DNA of 64,000 bases from Hofstenia miamia (taxonomy: Eukaryota; Xenacoelomorpha; Acoela): contig SCFE01000022.1 in the NCBI GenBank assembly GCA_004352715.1, positions 1,684,260 to 1,748,259 of the forward strand, written 5' to 3'. Position 1 is the first letter of the stretch. Every line of letters starts with the position of its first letter. Positions 33,970-47,224 of this stretch are shown one piece after another. Under the pieces are notes generated by a model. The model saw only the letters and a list, made by a program, of their open reading frames with translations. It was not told the origin of the DNA and made no database searches. The translations under genes and the position numbers were made by a program.

Positions 33970-34969
33970 NNNNNNNNNNNNNNNNNNNNNNNNNNNNNNN
34001 NNNNNNNNNNNNNNNNNNNNNNNNNNNNNNNNNNNNNNNNNNNNNNNNNNNNNNNNNNNNNNNNNNNNNNNNNNNNNNNNNNNNNNNNNNNNNNNNNNNN
34101 NNNNNNNNNNNNNNNNNNNNNNNNNNNNNNNNNNNNNNNNNNNNNNNNNNNNNNNNNNNNNNNNNNNNNNNNNNNNNNNNNNNNNNNNNNNNNNNNNNNN
34201 NNNNNNNNNNNNNNNNNNNNNNNNNNNNNNNNNNNNNNNNNNNNNNNNNNNNNNNNNNNNNNNNNNNNNNNNNNNNNNNNNNNNNNNNNNNNNNNNNNNN
34301 NNNNNNNNNNNNNNNNNNNNNNNNNNNNNNNNNNNNNNNNNNNNNNNNNNNNNNNNNNNNNNNNNNNNNNNNNNNNNNNNNNNNNNNNNNNNNNNNNNNN
34401 NNNNNNNNNNNNNNNNNNNNNNNNNNNNNNNNNNNNNNNNNNNNNNNNNNNNNNNNNNNNNNNNNNNNNNNNNNNNNNNNNNNNNNNNNNNNNNNNNNNN
34501 NNNNNNNNNNNNNNNNNNNNNNNNNNNNNNNNNNNNNNNNNNNNNNNNNNNNNNNNNNNNNNNNNNNNNNNNNNNNNNNNNNNNNNNNNNNNNNNNNNNN
34601 NNNNNNNNNNNNNNNNNNNNNNNNNNNNNNNNNNNNNNNNNNNNNNNNNNNNNNNNNNNNNNNNNNNNNNNNNNNNNNNNNNNNNNNNNNNNNNNNNNNN
34701 NNNNNNNNNNNNNNNNNNNNNNNNNNNNNNNNNNNNNNNNNNNNNNNNNNNNNNNNNNNNNNNNNNNNNNNNNNNNNNNNNNNNNNNNNNNNNNNNNNNN
34801 NNNNNNNNNNNNNNNNNNNNNNNNNNNNNNNNNNNNNNNNNNNNNNNNNNNNNNNNNNNNNNNNNNNNNNNNNNNNNNNNNNNNNNNNNNNNNNNNNNNN
34901 NNNNNNNNNNNNNNNNNNNNNNNNNNNNNNNNNNNNNNNNNNNNNNNNNNNNNNNNNNNNNNNNNNNNN
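33970..34969. other. Assembly gap (exactly 1000 N)
   Basis: A fixed-length placeholder gap, bordered on the right by a TA repeat (34970-34980). Long apparent open frames crossing it are artefacts. Confidence 0.97.
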
Positions 34970-34980
34970 TATATATATAT

Positions 34981-35458
34981 AAAATTGAAGCATTTGATTA
35001 ACTCTTGATAAATAACATATACAACCTTTGCAGTAATATGTTGTGCAACCCAAAATGACACGCCAAATCTCTACGTGGTACTCCATGATCTCCCCGTACA
35101 ATCGACACTCACATGTTGGTAGCATTTTGAAGCATTTTCTCTTCTGGCACAATGAAGCATGAAATCCATGACTCAAATATCTTTGCCGAGGATTCCGTAA
35201 TAGTTGATTGAAGTTTGAACTAATTGATTTCACATTTTGTTGTTTTTAACATCAATATATGGATGTTTGTGATTGGTTGGTCAATTTTTCAAAATCAGTG
35301 GATGGGTTTGTTTGTATCAAATTTACTGGCCTGCTTCCAGTTCTGATATAAAATCATATCTTGAAAACCTACTGTCAGCAAGGGCCGATGTGGCGAAAAA
35401 TGCTAATTTGGGGGTTTACGTGCCAAATTGAATGTTTATGTGTGATAATTAATATGTA
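34981..35458. other. Non-coding, no gene seen
   Basis: No family features in any frame. A GC-richer patch at 35370-35430 is unexplained. Confidence 0.35.
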
Positions 35459-35764
35459 TTAACCCTTTCAACCCGGATGGTACATATATGTACCATTTAA
35501 CTTTTCTAACAGCATAACGGTAACAATATACTAGTGTACAGAACCCAATGGTACAATAATATAACATATGGTACAATAATAATGGTACAATAATAATATA
35601 TACAAAAATACAACTGTAATTATATGTACCACATTAAAATTTTGGCCCATATAATAGTAATCATCATAAACTTTATAAAACTACTTTACATTATATGTTT
35701 TAGCCATCTAGAATCTAAAAATAAAAATAATTACAGAAAAAAAATTTCGGGTTGAAAGGGTTAA
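35459..35764. mobile_element. piggyBac-type MITE, 298 bp with TTAA duplication
   Basis: The element spans 35463-35760. Its ends, CCCTTTCAACCCGG and its complement (CGGGTTGAAAGGG), are flanked on both sides by TTAA (35459-35462 and 35761-35764), the hallmark of piggyBac insertion. Inside the left end lies the palindrome 'atggtacatatatgtaccat', then repeated 'atggtacaataata' units near 35550-35590. It has no coding capacity. Confidence 0.88.
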
Positions 35765-36127
35765 GCCATTTTTCGTATTTTTATAGTCGTAACTGGACAA
35801 TTTTTTCTGCTCACACTTGGACCAGCTGTTAATTCTAAGTTTTTGATTCACGTAACAGTTACTGTTTCATATTATTCTGACACAACCCAACCCACTTTAA
35901 GCAGCATTCACGAGAAATACAGCCAACTCAATCGGACACAATCCAGTCATATCTATTTTTAAGATTTCCCCAAAAACGAAACTCAAGGTGGGCATTGTGT
36001 TGATAATCTCATTGAATTAGCTGTTGGTATAAATTTTGTTTCTAATTAATATTTTCGCATTTTAAACACCGGATGCAAATATACCGGTATTTTCAAGGAG
36101 TGCTCCATTACACGAAATATTTATTAC

Positions 36128-36462
36128 TGCGAAATGTTTCTGTCGCGCGATGGCGTACGAAAATTGATTTTGCGTGTTATCTTAATACATAAAAAATAGT
36201 TTTAGCAATTGCTCTAAATTGGTCAGCATTTTTATGCGTCACGAAATCTTTCTGCATCGTGAAGCAATACGTATTGTGCAGCTGCTTTTCTTCAAAGGAA
36301 ATGTTTGTTAGATTTTGGGGCAATTTGCCTTTTATTCGCCTATATATTCCTTAAGAATGCATGGAATATATGCCCAATAATATTTTTTAGGCCATGTAGT
36401 AAGACAGCACGCGAAATTAATTTTCATACGCCATCGTGCGACAGAAATATTTCGCCTATTGC
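36128..36462. mobile_element. Hairpin element with ~50 bp inverted arms (GATGGCGTACGAAAA core)
   Basis: The left arm 'tttctgtcgcgcgatggcgt' then 'acgaaaattgattttgcgtg' is mirrored at 36408-36462 as 'cgcgaaattaattttcatac' then 'gccatcgtgcgacagaaata'. The arms differ at several positions, so it is not recent. No target duplication was identified. Confidence 0.6.
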
Positions 36463-36867
36463 GCTGCTCTATTGTTAACAAAACGGATTAAGGAAATGCG
36501 CTTATACAAAGGGCTTATTTTTACGAAAGCATTTACATACAGAAATGGCATGCGTGCGAGCGTGCATTATTAGTATTAATGGTTTCAGAAGATTTCTTAA
36601 GTTAATTGTCGTTGGTTTATGTAATAGGACTCTTCAAATCACTTTTCTTATTTCAAATTCGAATATTAATTCATTTGATTTGCAAATTCGTATCTAAATT
36701 CTAATTCAAAATTTCTCTTATTTATTGTTAATAGATATTGTCAAAAAACGACTGTAAAACATGAAAAACCGTTATTCTACGATCGAAAAATTCATTGAGA
36801 AATGTAATTTACACGTTTCACACTAATAACCGCCGAATTTCTTTGATTGAAGCATTTCATTACCCCC

Positions 36868-37245
36868 TATTTTTTGCTGCAAAATCTTTATCCCGACAGA
36901 TGGCGCTCGAAAATGCTCAACATAGCCTATCTTAATACATTAGGAAATATTATTTTGTGCAATTTCTTCTAAAGTGTGCAACATTGTTAAAAAAAACTAT
37001 CAGAATATGAATGTTAATGTCCTTAAGATTCCACAGAACCATTAAAGTACTCATTTACTTTGCTAGTTTTTTGTACAATTTATGGCAGCTTTTTGTCAAA
37101 AATCAACGATTTTTAAGGTAAATTTGAATATTATGTGCCAATCGAATTTCGAGCGATTGAATTTTGAAAATGTTACCTCACAGCATTTTCGAGCGCCATC
37201 TGTTGGGATAAAGATTTTTCAGCAAAAAATATTTCCTAGAATGAC
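36868..37245. mobile_element. Second hairpin element with a related core (GATGGCGCTCGAAAA)
   Basis: The left arm 'tttttgctgcaaaatcttta' then 'tcccgacagatggcgctcg' is mirrored at 37186-37245 ('cgagcgccatctgttgggat', 'aaagatttttcagcaaaaaa'). Its core resembles that of the element at 36128-36462, and both are followed by 'cttaatacat', suggesting related families. The 82-codon frame at 37082-37330 crosses the arm and is not a gene. Confidence 0.6.
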
Positions 37246-37330
37246 CAGAAACGTATATTCGGTTTCCTATTTGATTTCACATATTCACAAAACCCTACTT
37301 TGCAATTGGTTAGAATTCAGTGAATACTAG

Positions 37331-38919
37331 GGTTTCAAGATTTGATTTAAATCCAAGTCGAAATTTTCACTAGAAATAGAATGGGGTTACATTGCATTAT
37401 TAAATTTAATAAACGTGTAGAAATAAACGAATTTTCACAGACTGATTTTGAAGTGAAGAATTTGGACTTTGCTAGCATAGTTCTGCCTCAATGTATAGTA
37501 TCAGAGATGTTAGAAACCTTAAAGCGAGATAAGACATTCGAAAGCCAGTCATGTGATGCTTCATGTCTATGCAAGTAGTTGCTAACAAAATGGGTCAAAT
37601 CGGGTTACGGCCACATATATTTTAAAATTTACTGGGTCTTCAAGGATTACCGGGTCACTATCCTATCCGGGTCCAATGAGTCGCCAGATCATGTTTTGTG
37701 GCCCGTTTGCAGCTCAGTTCAAAATAATAATGCAAAAATAATTAGAGTGTGAATGAATGTGATACTATTTGCATTCACTAATATTCCTGTATTTGCCTTC
37801 TATAATCAAAGATTTGGTCGGGAATTGCCATTTTGGATTAACTAAATTTTGTGATACTATTGGCGGCGCAGACCATATAAGGTAGACGACTGCGCCACAG
37901 TCGCCTGAGCAACATCTATGGAACTGAATTCGACTGTATAATATTCCAAATAGAATTCCTAGAATGCCTATAGCCCTGTAAAAACCGTATATGATGCAAG
38001 CTGTATTGTCATTAAATGCCTTGATATAGTTTTAGTTATCAATCGACTCAGCCATCTAAATTTTCCGGCGGGGGCTGCTCCGCCGGCTGCTGCCCAGCTC
38101 TAGTTTATGGAGCTCTTCGCACATTAGAGTCCTAATAAAATCTCTCTAATAACTTCCTAAAATATTCGTAACTTTCCAATCTATAAATATTAATTTTTTT
38201 TCAAAGTAAAACTAATGTATATTTAGCTTGATGTTCAAATAGTGCTATGTTTGTAATGTGCACAGTAATTTTAGAAACACAATTACAAACTTTTTTAAAA
38301 ATGCCTTTCATGCAATTGATGATAGATAGTAATTTATGTAAATCTGTTCACCACAATCTTCAATGTGTTATTATGAATTCAGATACTGCGAAAGTTAATG
38401 TAAAGTATTTGAATGACAGTTTGAAACTGGCACAATTAAGTTATAATTAGTTAATTATTGACAATAACGCTGCTCATTTTGGCTTTTCGGTATATTATAC
38501 ACATATTTCAGAATTGAGGCTGTTGTAGAAGTATCTTAATTTGAAAAATTATACGTTGCAAATAAATTCATTCGTTTCCTGCAAAAATGTCGTCCAATTT
38601 ACATGGTAACTTTCAGTGTTTGACATTTTTATCATTTTAGTCGAATTCGAAGTGATCATTAAAAACAGAAGAATATAGTTTGAGTGAATATTATTTGAAT
38701 TACATGTACTAAAAAATGTTTTTCAGAAATATCCAACATGCGACCAATTACTACACTATTAATGAAAAAAATTCGAGAAATTCAATTTTTTCCATTTTTT
38801 AGATACTCTAATAATCTTAGAATGAAAGTTAATGTCAAATAATTTACAAATTTAAGATCTAAATGCAGTTTCGTTATAATTCCAGTTATTCCCTACTTAG
38901 ACCAAAGTATATTAAATGT

Positions 38920-38924
<5 letters not shown>
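37331..38924. other. Non-coding with two GC-richer patches
   Basis: Patches at about 37595-37715 ('gggttacggccacatat', 'ccgggtcactatcctatccg') and 37865-38105 ('ccggcgggggctgctccgcc') are out of keeping with the surroundings and are probably repeat fragments. The frames at 37381-37578 and 38247-38450 show no domain. Confidence 0.4.
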
Positions 38925-38981
<57 letters not shown>

Positions 38982-38993
38982 TATATATATATA
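38925..38993. repeat. TA microsatellite
   Basis: About 70 bases of (TA)n broken once by 'acaca'. Other TA tracts of this kind occur at 5556-5774, 5871-5888, 6438-6452, 34970-34980, 59080-59224 and 59694-59725. Confidence 0.95.
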
Positions 38994-39708
38994 GTCCTTG
39001 GCAAGCGTATGGATACACCATTTTTACAATTAATTAATGATTAATTTTACAACTTAATTTTTAGTACTAAACTTAGTTTTTTTCAACTATGAAACAAAGT
39101 TTCTTGTTAAACTTATTATCAGTGAATGAGTTTTAATCCTATTGACCATCTGAAGAAGCTCTCTAGGAAATATCTTGATGGACATACATGTAATGAAATT
39201 CATAAAAACATATAAAGCGTGAAAAGCTTGGTATATTCACAAATTTTTGTGTGTGTCAATGCACTCAAAAGTTTCATAAATATGTACAATCAAAATGTTC
39301 ATGCTATCATTGATTAAATTGACATTGAAACTAGAAAATTGACTATGAATTTATAACATATTAAGAGTTAGCTTGCAAGATATTTTCATCTAATTAACAA
39401 CATCTTTGTATTGCAGCATTATTTGAGTTTTAATACATATATTTATGATTATTATTATTATTATTTATTATTCCCAAGAATAGTCTTGTGATTACAATTT
39501 TAATGACTTTTACAAATTTTGGAATTTTTTTAAGCATTCAACTATTTGAGTAATTTTAATATTTGATGTAATTACATACCATCAGATGCCTAGGAATTCA
39601 CCTTTTTGAATACTTCTGCAACTATATCCCACTCAATTTTGTAAATTCAAATGAATTTATGTATAAATCTAGTTTTAAGTAATTGTACGCTTTGAATTTG
39701 ATTTACCA

Positions 39709-40008
39709 CCCAGTAAACATAGAACTGTTGTAACGACGTCGTTTTTTTGTGGTGTATTGGCGTTTAATAGGCGTTGAATTGTTTGAATGGCGTTTATAGT
39801 GCGGATTAGTGGCGGAGTATAATTCCGTCTATCAAAAAATATTTAAAAATAGGAATAATTTTAGTATTATGAATATTTGAAGATAAGTTTTTTAAAAATT
39901 GCATTTTTTTGATAGCTTGTCGTTTTATTGTGAAAGACGTTGTTTTATAATGTCGTTTTAGTGTCGTTATTATGTCGTTCAGCGACGTCGTTAGGACAGT
40001 TTACTGGG
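39709..40008. mobile_element. ~300 bp TIR element with CCCAGTAAAC ends
   Basis: The left end cccagtaaac and right end gtttactggg are inverted, followed inwards by 'gtaacgacgtcgtt' and its counterpart 'gcgacgtcgttaggac'. The right half has repeated 'gtcgtt' motifs (about 39918-39990). The flanks show no clear target duplication. Confidence 0.65.
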
Positions 40009-43000
40009 CATAGTCACATATAACGTTTGTTTTCCTAGAATTTACTGTTAGGTGGATTCAAATGATAACTCACCCATTTCCCTGGCAAGAGGACTTCATG
40101 TTCAATTATTTACATAATCTGCAATATATGCAGAGCAATAAGTGACACTACCAAATTAATACCTGCTAAAAGTAGACACGCCGATAATGAACTAAATGAC
40201 AAGTCAGATAACCGATCAGTTACCATAGCCATTGCCACCATAATGTAGTTATCCGAATTTAGAATGCTTGTCTTAAACTATCCAATCAAATAAAGAAATT
40301 ATTCCCAGTTATGTTATTCATAAACCTCTCCCAACCATATTAAGCTAAATTTAAATTTTATATATGTTTTTATAGATTTTCATGAACATACCTGTATTTA
40401 TTCTAAGGGTTGCATGATCTTTATGAATTTTAGATAATGCAAAGTCTATAGATTAACTAGGTCAAAAAATATTGTGATTTTTATAATTTTATTGAAATTG
40501 AATGAGGCCAAATCTTATATGTTGAAAAATTTCAGTCAAGATTGTGCTTTGTAAAGTGAACGAATTTATGCTAAATTGGTTTGCTATTCATATTGTGTTC
40601 TTTAATCAACTACATTATGTAATAAAAAGAACAGCCTAAAATTATTCGATTGTATATTCACGTTTACATCAGATCAAATAATAATACAAAAGTACTGGTT
40701 TTTTGGTGTATGTAAACATTCAGACAGCCAGGAAAATCTGAAGGACACCATGCCATCAATTGAATCTGAAGAATGCGTTTTCTTTCATTGGCTTTCTCAC
40801 CTGTACTGCTATTATTATTACTGAAATTATTTTGTATACAGATGCAGATATTTTATGAAGTTTTGCCTATAAACTGTCATAGTGGCTCTATTTTTAAAAG
40901 GCTTTTAAATACAATGCATAAAATTGAGCAAAATTTTCTCTGGATAACTACCAGTAAAAAATGGGGTTCCTTGGAGCTGGTCGTAAGCATTCCCCTTAAC
41001 ATCATTTTCTCAGGGACTCCATTTTTCTGGCTCAACTGCAGTAGAACCTCTTAAAATATGATCCCAATTATGCAATACAGAATACTCACATGCTGTATTG
41101 AAATGCTAATAAAGTCATGTTGGACTGTATCAATGCACCTGATTTCCTGAAAAATGTAATTCTTTGCTCTCATAACATATTTTAAGGTTAGCAAAAACCT
41201 TATATTATATATTTTGTTAATATTTTCAATTGAGGACCAATTAGTTTTTTTCTAATGTATACAAGCAGTGTCGTAGCCAGAATAGAAAATTTGTCGTGCA
41301 AAATACTTTTACTGGGGTGAAATTATGATAATGAAATTTCAATTATAGTAAGAGAACCGCTGTAATTTGGTTAAACACGGTGTTTTATCTAGATTTTTAT
41401 GCCATAGGGTTGAATTTCCTTCACGAAAGGATAAATATTAACAATTTCTGCAAAATCATTAAGAAAACTAATTATTCGATTTTCTTGATGTTTAAAATTT
41501 AAGTTCTCAACTCAATTTTAGCAAGAGGTGGGGGGGAGTAGTTTGGTACAAATTTTCTATTATGTTGAATCATACTCCTATAAGATTACATACAGAAGTA
41601 GTTCTGACAAGGATACACAGTAAAATACTTAAAATATATCAAAATAGATTAAATTTACATGCACACTAATATTGAACTGATCTCTTTGTTAATCTTACTC
41701 CTTACAACTCTAAGTAGCGTAAAAAATGAACAACATAAATATTACAACAAATATATATAAAAATGTGAATATTTACAAAAGCATTAAAGTTAGAAGTATG
41801 GCGAATTTAGATGCGGTCCATTCAATAGTCAAAATTAGAGAAGCTAAAACCTTACCATTAGCATTCAAATCTTTCCTTTGTATAACTATGGAAGTGTTAT
41901 TTACTTCATTTTATGATACTTTTAATTTATTAATTTTTTTAAAAATGTAGTAAAAAATTTTCATATATTTATTAATGTGTTGAGAAATGAATTTTTCATT
42001 ATCTACTTGTTGTATTTTTTAGGGATCTATAATTATGTCTATGTAATATTTTGGAGGATGGAAAATTGGATTTGTGGTATGGAAAAATATTAAGCACCCA
42101 TGTTGTTTTAGGTGTAGCATACGTTTCAACTACCACATTATTTATAGCAGTGGCTTAGGAAATAGTTGGGGAATTAGAGCAAAGTCAAATATTGCAGATT
42201 CAAAAATCATTGAAACATTTGTGCATGAGATTTAATTGATTTTGCATTATAGAATTTCGCATCTGTAAATAATTAGAATTGCTTAACTATTATATCTTAG
42301 TAAAATTTTTATTACTTTTTGGCCACTCAAAAGCTAGAAAAATTTAAGCTGCTGATTAATATTAGATACTAACATTGTGTCCATTGGAAGCCCGTTAAGA
42401 TCAAGTGGAAAGAGGTAGCAGTTTTTAAAAAACTCAAGTATTAATATTTTTGGATTATCATATGAAAAAATTTAACAAATATAAAAGCTGTAAAATTTAA
42501 TTTTTAAAAAAATATCTTTTGTAATGAAAGATGTAGTTAATGTTTGGTCTTTCATAGATCCTTTTTACACAATACAGAATCTACAATAAGAGTCTAACGT
42601 GATACTAGAAAATGTACTAATCTGTAGTTTAAAACAGATACTTCAAATTGTCCTTATCCCCCAGTGTCATGAGCTGATTATACGAAACTAGTTGACAGAG
42701 ACGTATTGGGGAACTACTGTTCCAGGCCCCCTGGAGTGGCTAGGAAATTTCTACAACATTATGCAACACTTTTTCCATAGTTAATGGCTTAAATGGGCTG
42801 GGTAATCCAATATTTTTGCAAAATTTTGTATTGGGTTGAATCAAATAATAAAAATATATTAAAGTATTTATAAATGGGTTGATTCCAAAGCCATGAAAAG
42901 GGGCAAAGACTGGTCATTTTATCTAGGGCAAGCAAATAGCATCTGTGAGATTGTAACTTTCGGTTGCGTAATTGATCAAGTAATCTAAACTTTTTCTAAC

Positions 43001-43700
43001 AGAATAGTTAGAAAAGTAACCCTGTTTCATTGTAATAATTTTTTATTGACATTGAAATTGTATTTTTAGGCTATAGATGTACATATATATATGGATGTTA
43101 CAAATATTTATTGACTTCTTTGAAATAAAAAAAGCTTGCAAACTTCATGATTCTTATAGTGGTTTCAGATGGACGAGGGCCCATAAGTTAAGAATACATC
43201 AGGGTTTTATTACTTCACTCAGCAGGCCTGAATATTTCAATGTACTAAGTAATCTGTGTTGTGCATGTTGTCGATCAAGACTTTTTGTACTCAGACTTTT
43301 GTTGAAAAGTTCTATATTGTTTTTGTTAAATTCAATAGAATTCATTATAAAAACATTTAGATTTTTGTACTATTAATATATTTCTACTTTGAAATGCATT
43401 TATGTATTGGTAATAAGTAAAAACCATGTATAGTATTGAAGTTATAATTGGGTCACGTGTTGAAACAACGATGGATTGCGTTAGACATAATAACATTTAT
43501 TGTTATGCTTGAGAACCTCTTTGTTTTCTTCATTATGAAAACCAGATAAAATTTTCTATTAGGTCGGGCGCACTTATCAGGGAGATGTTGTAGATGAATA
43601 GTTTCCTGGGACTTTTGATGGCGCGGTCTTGGAATATTAATAATATTTTAAAATCACATCAAAACGCTTAATGTCTATCTGTGATGCAATATCAATGTAA
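40009..43700. other. 3.7 kb of AT-rich sequence, no gene seen
   Basis: Small frames at 40773-41054, 41726-41950 and 43077-43376 have no recognisable domain. At 41267 'cagtgtcgtagccag' resembles the end of hAT-type MITEs but no matching right end was found. 'cagtggcttaggaaatagtt' at about 42151 is a similar unmatched end. Confidence 0.4.
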
Positions 43701-44408
43701 TGCAATATAGTAACAGTTCAATAAGTGTATATTATATTAAAATAATGAAATTATAGATAGTTAATCATATTTTTCGTCAAATTTAATTCAAACATTTCCA
43801 GCTTAAAAAGATAAAAATTCAATTGCAACTAACATGCAATAATGCTTAAGTACTTATATTCTTAAAGACATCAATAATGCAATATAGTAGCAGCTCAATA
43901 AGTGTATATTTTATTATAATAATGAAATTATAAATAGTCAATCATATTTTACGTAAAATTTAATTCAAACATTTCCAGCTTAAAAAGATAAAAATTCAAT
44001 TGCAACTAACATGCAATAATGCTTAAGTACTTATATTCTTAAAGACATCAATAATGCAATATAGTAGCAGCTCAATAAGTGTATATTTTATTATAATAAT
44101 GAAATTATAAATAGTCAATCATATTTTACGTAAAATTTAATTCAAACATTTCCAGCTTAAAAAGATAAAAATTCAATTGCAACTAACATGCAATAATGCT
44201 TAAGTACTTATATTCTTAAAGACATCAATAATGCAATATAGTAGCAGCTCAATAAGTGTATATTTTATTATAATAATGAAATTATAAATAGTCAATCATA
44301 TTTTACGTAAAATTTAATTCAAACATTTCCAGCTTAAAAAGATAAAAATTCAATTGCAACTAACATGCAATAATGCTTAAGTACTTATATTCTTAAAGAT
44401 ATCAATAA
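43701..44408. repeat. Tandem repeat, four copies of a 177 bp unit
   Basis: Units start at 43701, 43878, 44055 and 44232 ('tgcaatatagtagcagctca'), so the period is exactly 177. The last three are nearly identical to one another; the first carries scattered differences (for example 'gtaacagttc' for 'gtagcagctc'). The array ends with 'cttaaagatatcaataa'. There is no coding frame. The length is in the monomer range often seen for animal satellites. Confidence 0.95.
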
Positions 44409-45289
44409 GCGTTAGAATTAGATTGGCAATATTTGAAGGTTTTTCTATTGTTTCTATTGGTCCATAAACGGCCATATGACCAAAGTAGTAAATTGTAAAT
44501 ATCATTCATTATGTGTTTAATCACTGCTTTGCGATGGATGCTACAAATGCTTTGATTGATAATTTAGACAACAATCAAATTCTGTGGAAAGCATCGAAAT
44601 AGTCTATTACGCCACAGGGCTTGGGTTGAAATAATCCAGGTACCAAAAGTAAAAATATCATTTTCAACTAGTAAATTGAATTTTTTGGAATTATTTTAAA
44701 TTGAAATAGTTACTCAACTTAAATTGAATGAGCCTTTAAACAATTATAGCATAAAATCATTTAAATTATATCAAAGTGCTGCGTAATTGTTTAAATATTT
44801 CTTGTAGAGATTCTCTCAAATTTGTTATTTATGTACTAAATTAAATTTTGCCACGGTTTTTTAAAAGTCAAATATATAATTAATTATGCTTTAAACCAAA
44901 AGTACCATGTTGTTTTACATACATAATAGAATTTAGTTCGAGAACATAAAACAATAGTGCGTTAAGGGCAATAATTGCCACACCATAACATACCATAATG
45001 GAATGGACAAGAGTTGAATATGGCCATTATTTATGGAATGTTTTCCATAATTTTTAATAATTGTCTCATAATTTTACTCTCATAACGTGTATTTTAACTG
45101 TGAAAATTCTACAATTTTAGTTGTGGTGGCATAATGCAGAAAACCTCACTTCATAGCCTATTTAATGAGAGATTGATGAAAAATAAATATAATTATTATT
45201 CAATTGAAATTTTATAGGTTTTTTAACAAACTAAATATCATGTTATCTTGTTACAAGATAAAAATACATTTTTGATTAATTTTAGCAGA
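44409..45289. other. Non-coding, no gene seen
   Basis: AT-rich sequence between the 177 bp array and a Penelope-like fragment, with no recognised feature. Confidence 0.4.
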
Positions 45290-46300
45290 TTAAATTTTCG
45301 ACCATTTGCAATTTTTCGTTGCAAGCATTAATAGCGTCTTTTTTGTTTCGAAATTTAGATCGTAAATCGTTATGTCTTTGTTTTTTAAAATTTCTATTAC
45401 TATGTCTATGGTGTATAAACTTTTGATGTCGTATGATATCATAAACTTACTCGCATCTTGTTTCACAATATGATCAGAAAATGTTTTTGAATTCGTGTTT
45501 ATTTTTGCTTCTTGTAATTATCTGTCATAATATATCATTTAGAGTGTCGGATAGTTTTTTATTTATGGAGCCACATGAACTTGCAATAGGACGAAGTGGT
45601 ATTTCTTGTTGTGGATCTTTGCAAGACCATATACTTTTGAGGCATAACCACCAGTTGATTTGCATTTTTTATAAAATTCTTCAGAAATTTTCATTTGATA
45701 TTAAAACTAGCAATTTTGCATTAAATTGTTTTCAGATAGTTGCAGGAGGGTTTTTTGTATTTCCTTTTACATTTATATTATGTTTTTCTTAGTTTTTGAA
45801 GTGTATACAGAAATTTATTAGCTGCACTGGACATGGAGCGCCATTCATTATATTTTTCATTAGTCTTAAATAGCCTATTAAAAATTTACATATTAGATTT
45901 GTGTCCGCTGCAGTTAGTAGCTGTGTTTTGAAAATTCTTTACATTACATTATTTGCATCATCCGTTTCAATATTAAAATGAGTTCTGACATATTTCATTC
46001 TATCACTTTTGAGTTTGATCTATTTGTAATTTTAGTGGCATCTTAAACATTAACTTTCTTCTCTTAGCTGTACTTCCTTGCTGATATTCTTATTTATATC
46101 TTTATTACTAAATAATCTACTTTTCTTACATGGTTTTCTTACTCTAGTTTCGATTTTGTGAGTTGTTTCTGCACCACAATAGGGTTTGATAAATAATAAA
46201 TTTCTGTTATTTTCTTTCCAAATGTGATTTATGTTTTATTATGTTTTTAAGTAATTTTTTATAATATGGTGTTACCATTTTTTATTTATTGTGGATCTAC
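45290..46300 (-). mobile_element. Penelope-like element fragment (RT N-terminal half), minus strand
   Basis: Reading the minus strand downwards gives GGYASKVYGLAKIHNKK near 45660, then LRPIASSCGSINKKLSDTL (45605-45540), then KFMISYDIKSLYT (about 45450-45410). These are the signature Penelope RT motifs: YGLPKIHK, LRPIVS..GS...., and D..SLYTN. Stops and frameshifts separate them. The lower part (45305-45490) is closely similar, in inverted orientation, to 48760-48950. Sequence above about 45800 has KPYCGAETTHKIETR-like readings and may be the more N-terminal part, but its boundary is not clear. Confidence 0.7.
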
Positions 46301-47224
46301 TGCCTCCTAGTGTGTAGAGATAATCGTTGTTTGGTGATGCTCGTGACATATATGCTACAGTTTTGTATCGATTGTTTGGTTGTTGTCTATAAACTTACAG
46401 ATGGCTTTGATTGCTTGTATTGTTATTGCTACATTTACTGTCCGGAAGATTGATTCTCTAGCCTAGATAATCAGCTAAGGATAAGTAGCATTTACGTTTT
46501 TCATAATTTTATTTTTAATACAACTATTTATTTCATTGAAATCTAAGCCTAAATATTTTGCCTGATATATTATTTTAGGAAATATTATTGATTTTATTAC
46601 TTTTGTCTTTGAACAAAATTTGATTTGATGCTAATACTTCTTTTATGTATTTAACACTTTTTTTATGTTCAGAATAAATTCACTTTTTATGCAGGATAAA
46701 TTAACTCCCAGTATTTCTAATTGTCTATAGTTTTAAACAGTGTTATTGGAATCATATTTAAACTATATAATGTGCATTTTTCTTGATTAAATTTTGAACC
46801 TGCCTCATTTGTAAAATAGGTTTGGGTTATGGTCATGAGTACATAAATCATATAAAACACATCATATAAATATTACTGAAACTAATTGGTTTGAAATAAC
46901 CCTCGATAATTAAATAACACGTTTTTTTGGAAAACAAAAATATATCGAAAAATCAAATTATTTTTTTTCCATCCAAAACATGAGCAATTTCATGTTACTG
47001 ATGAATTTGATATCCTGTAACAAAGCACATTAAAAATTAGCAAGGTAACATCATGGCTAGCTCCATAAATTTTATCTTTGAATCAGAATCCGCCGATTTT
47101 GATAGTCTATTTTTTCCAATCCGAATCTTACTGTATTAGGTTGATTAAAATAAATGAAATTCAAATTAAGATTAATGGGATTCTAAATAGACCTAGCCGA
47201 AAGCAGCAACTTGTTCACGAATAA
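46301..47224. other. Non-coding, possibly more Penelope-like 5' sequence
   Basis: T-rich on the plus strand, as is the Penelope-like fragment next to it, but I see no motif that proves continuity. Confidence 0.3.

Noticed and set aside
33905-35233. Very long open frames across 33.9-35.2 kb on both strands
   Set aside because: They consist almost entirely of N; only a few residues at each end are real sequence.
37381-37578. 65-codon plus-strand frame (NEFSQTDFEVKNLDFAS...)
   Set aside because: No domain, no splice or start context that sets it apart from chance frames in AT-rich DNA.
41267-41535. Possible further hAT MITE starting 'cagtgtcgtagccag'
   Set aside because: No matching right end or 8 bp duplication could be found.
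45481-45792. 103-codon plus-strand frame with hydrophobic start
   Set aside because: It is the complement of Penelope-like RT coding (LRPIASSCGS and YGLAKIH on the minus strand).
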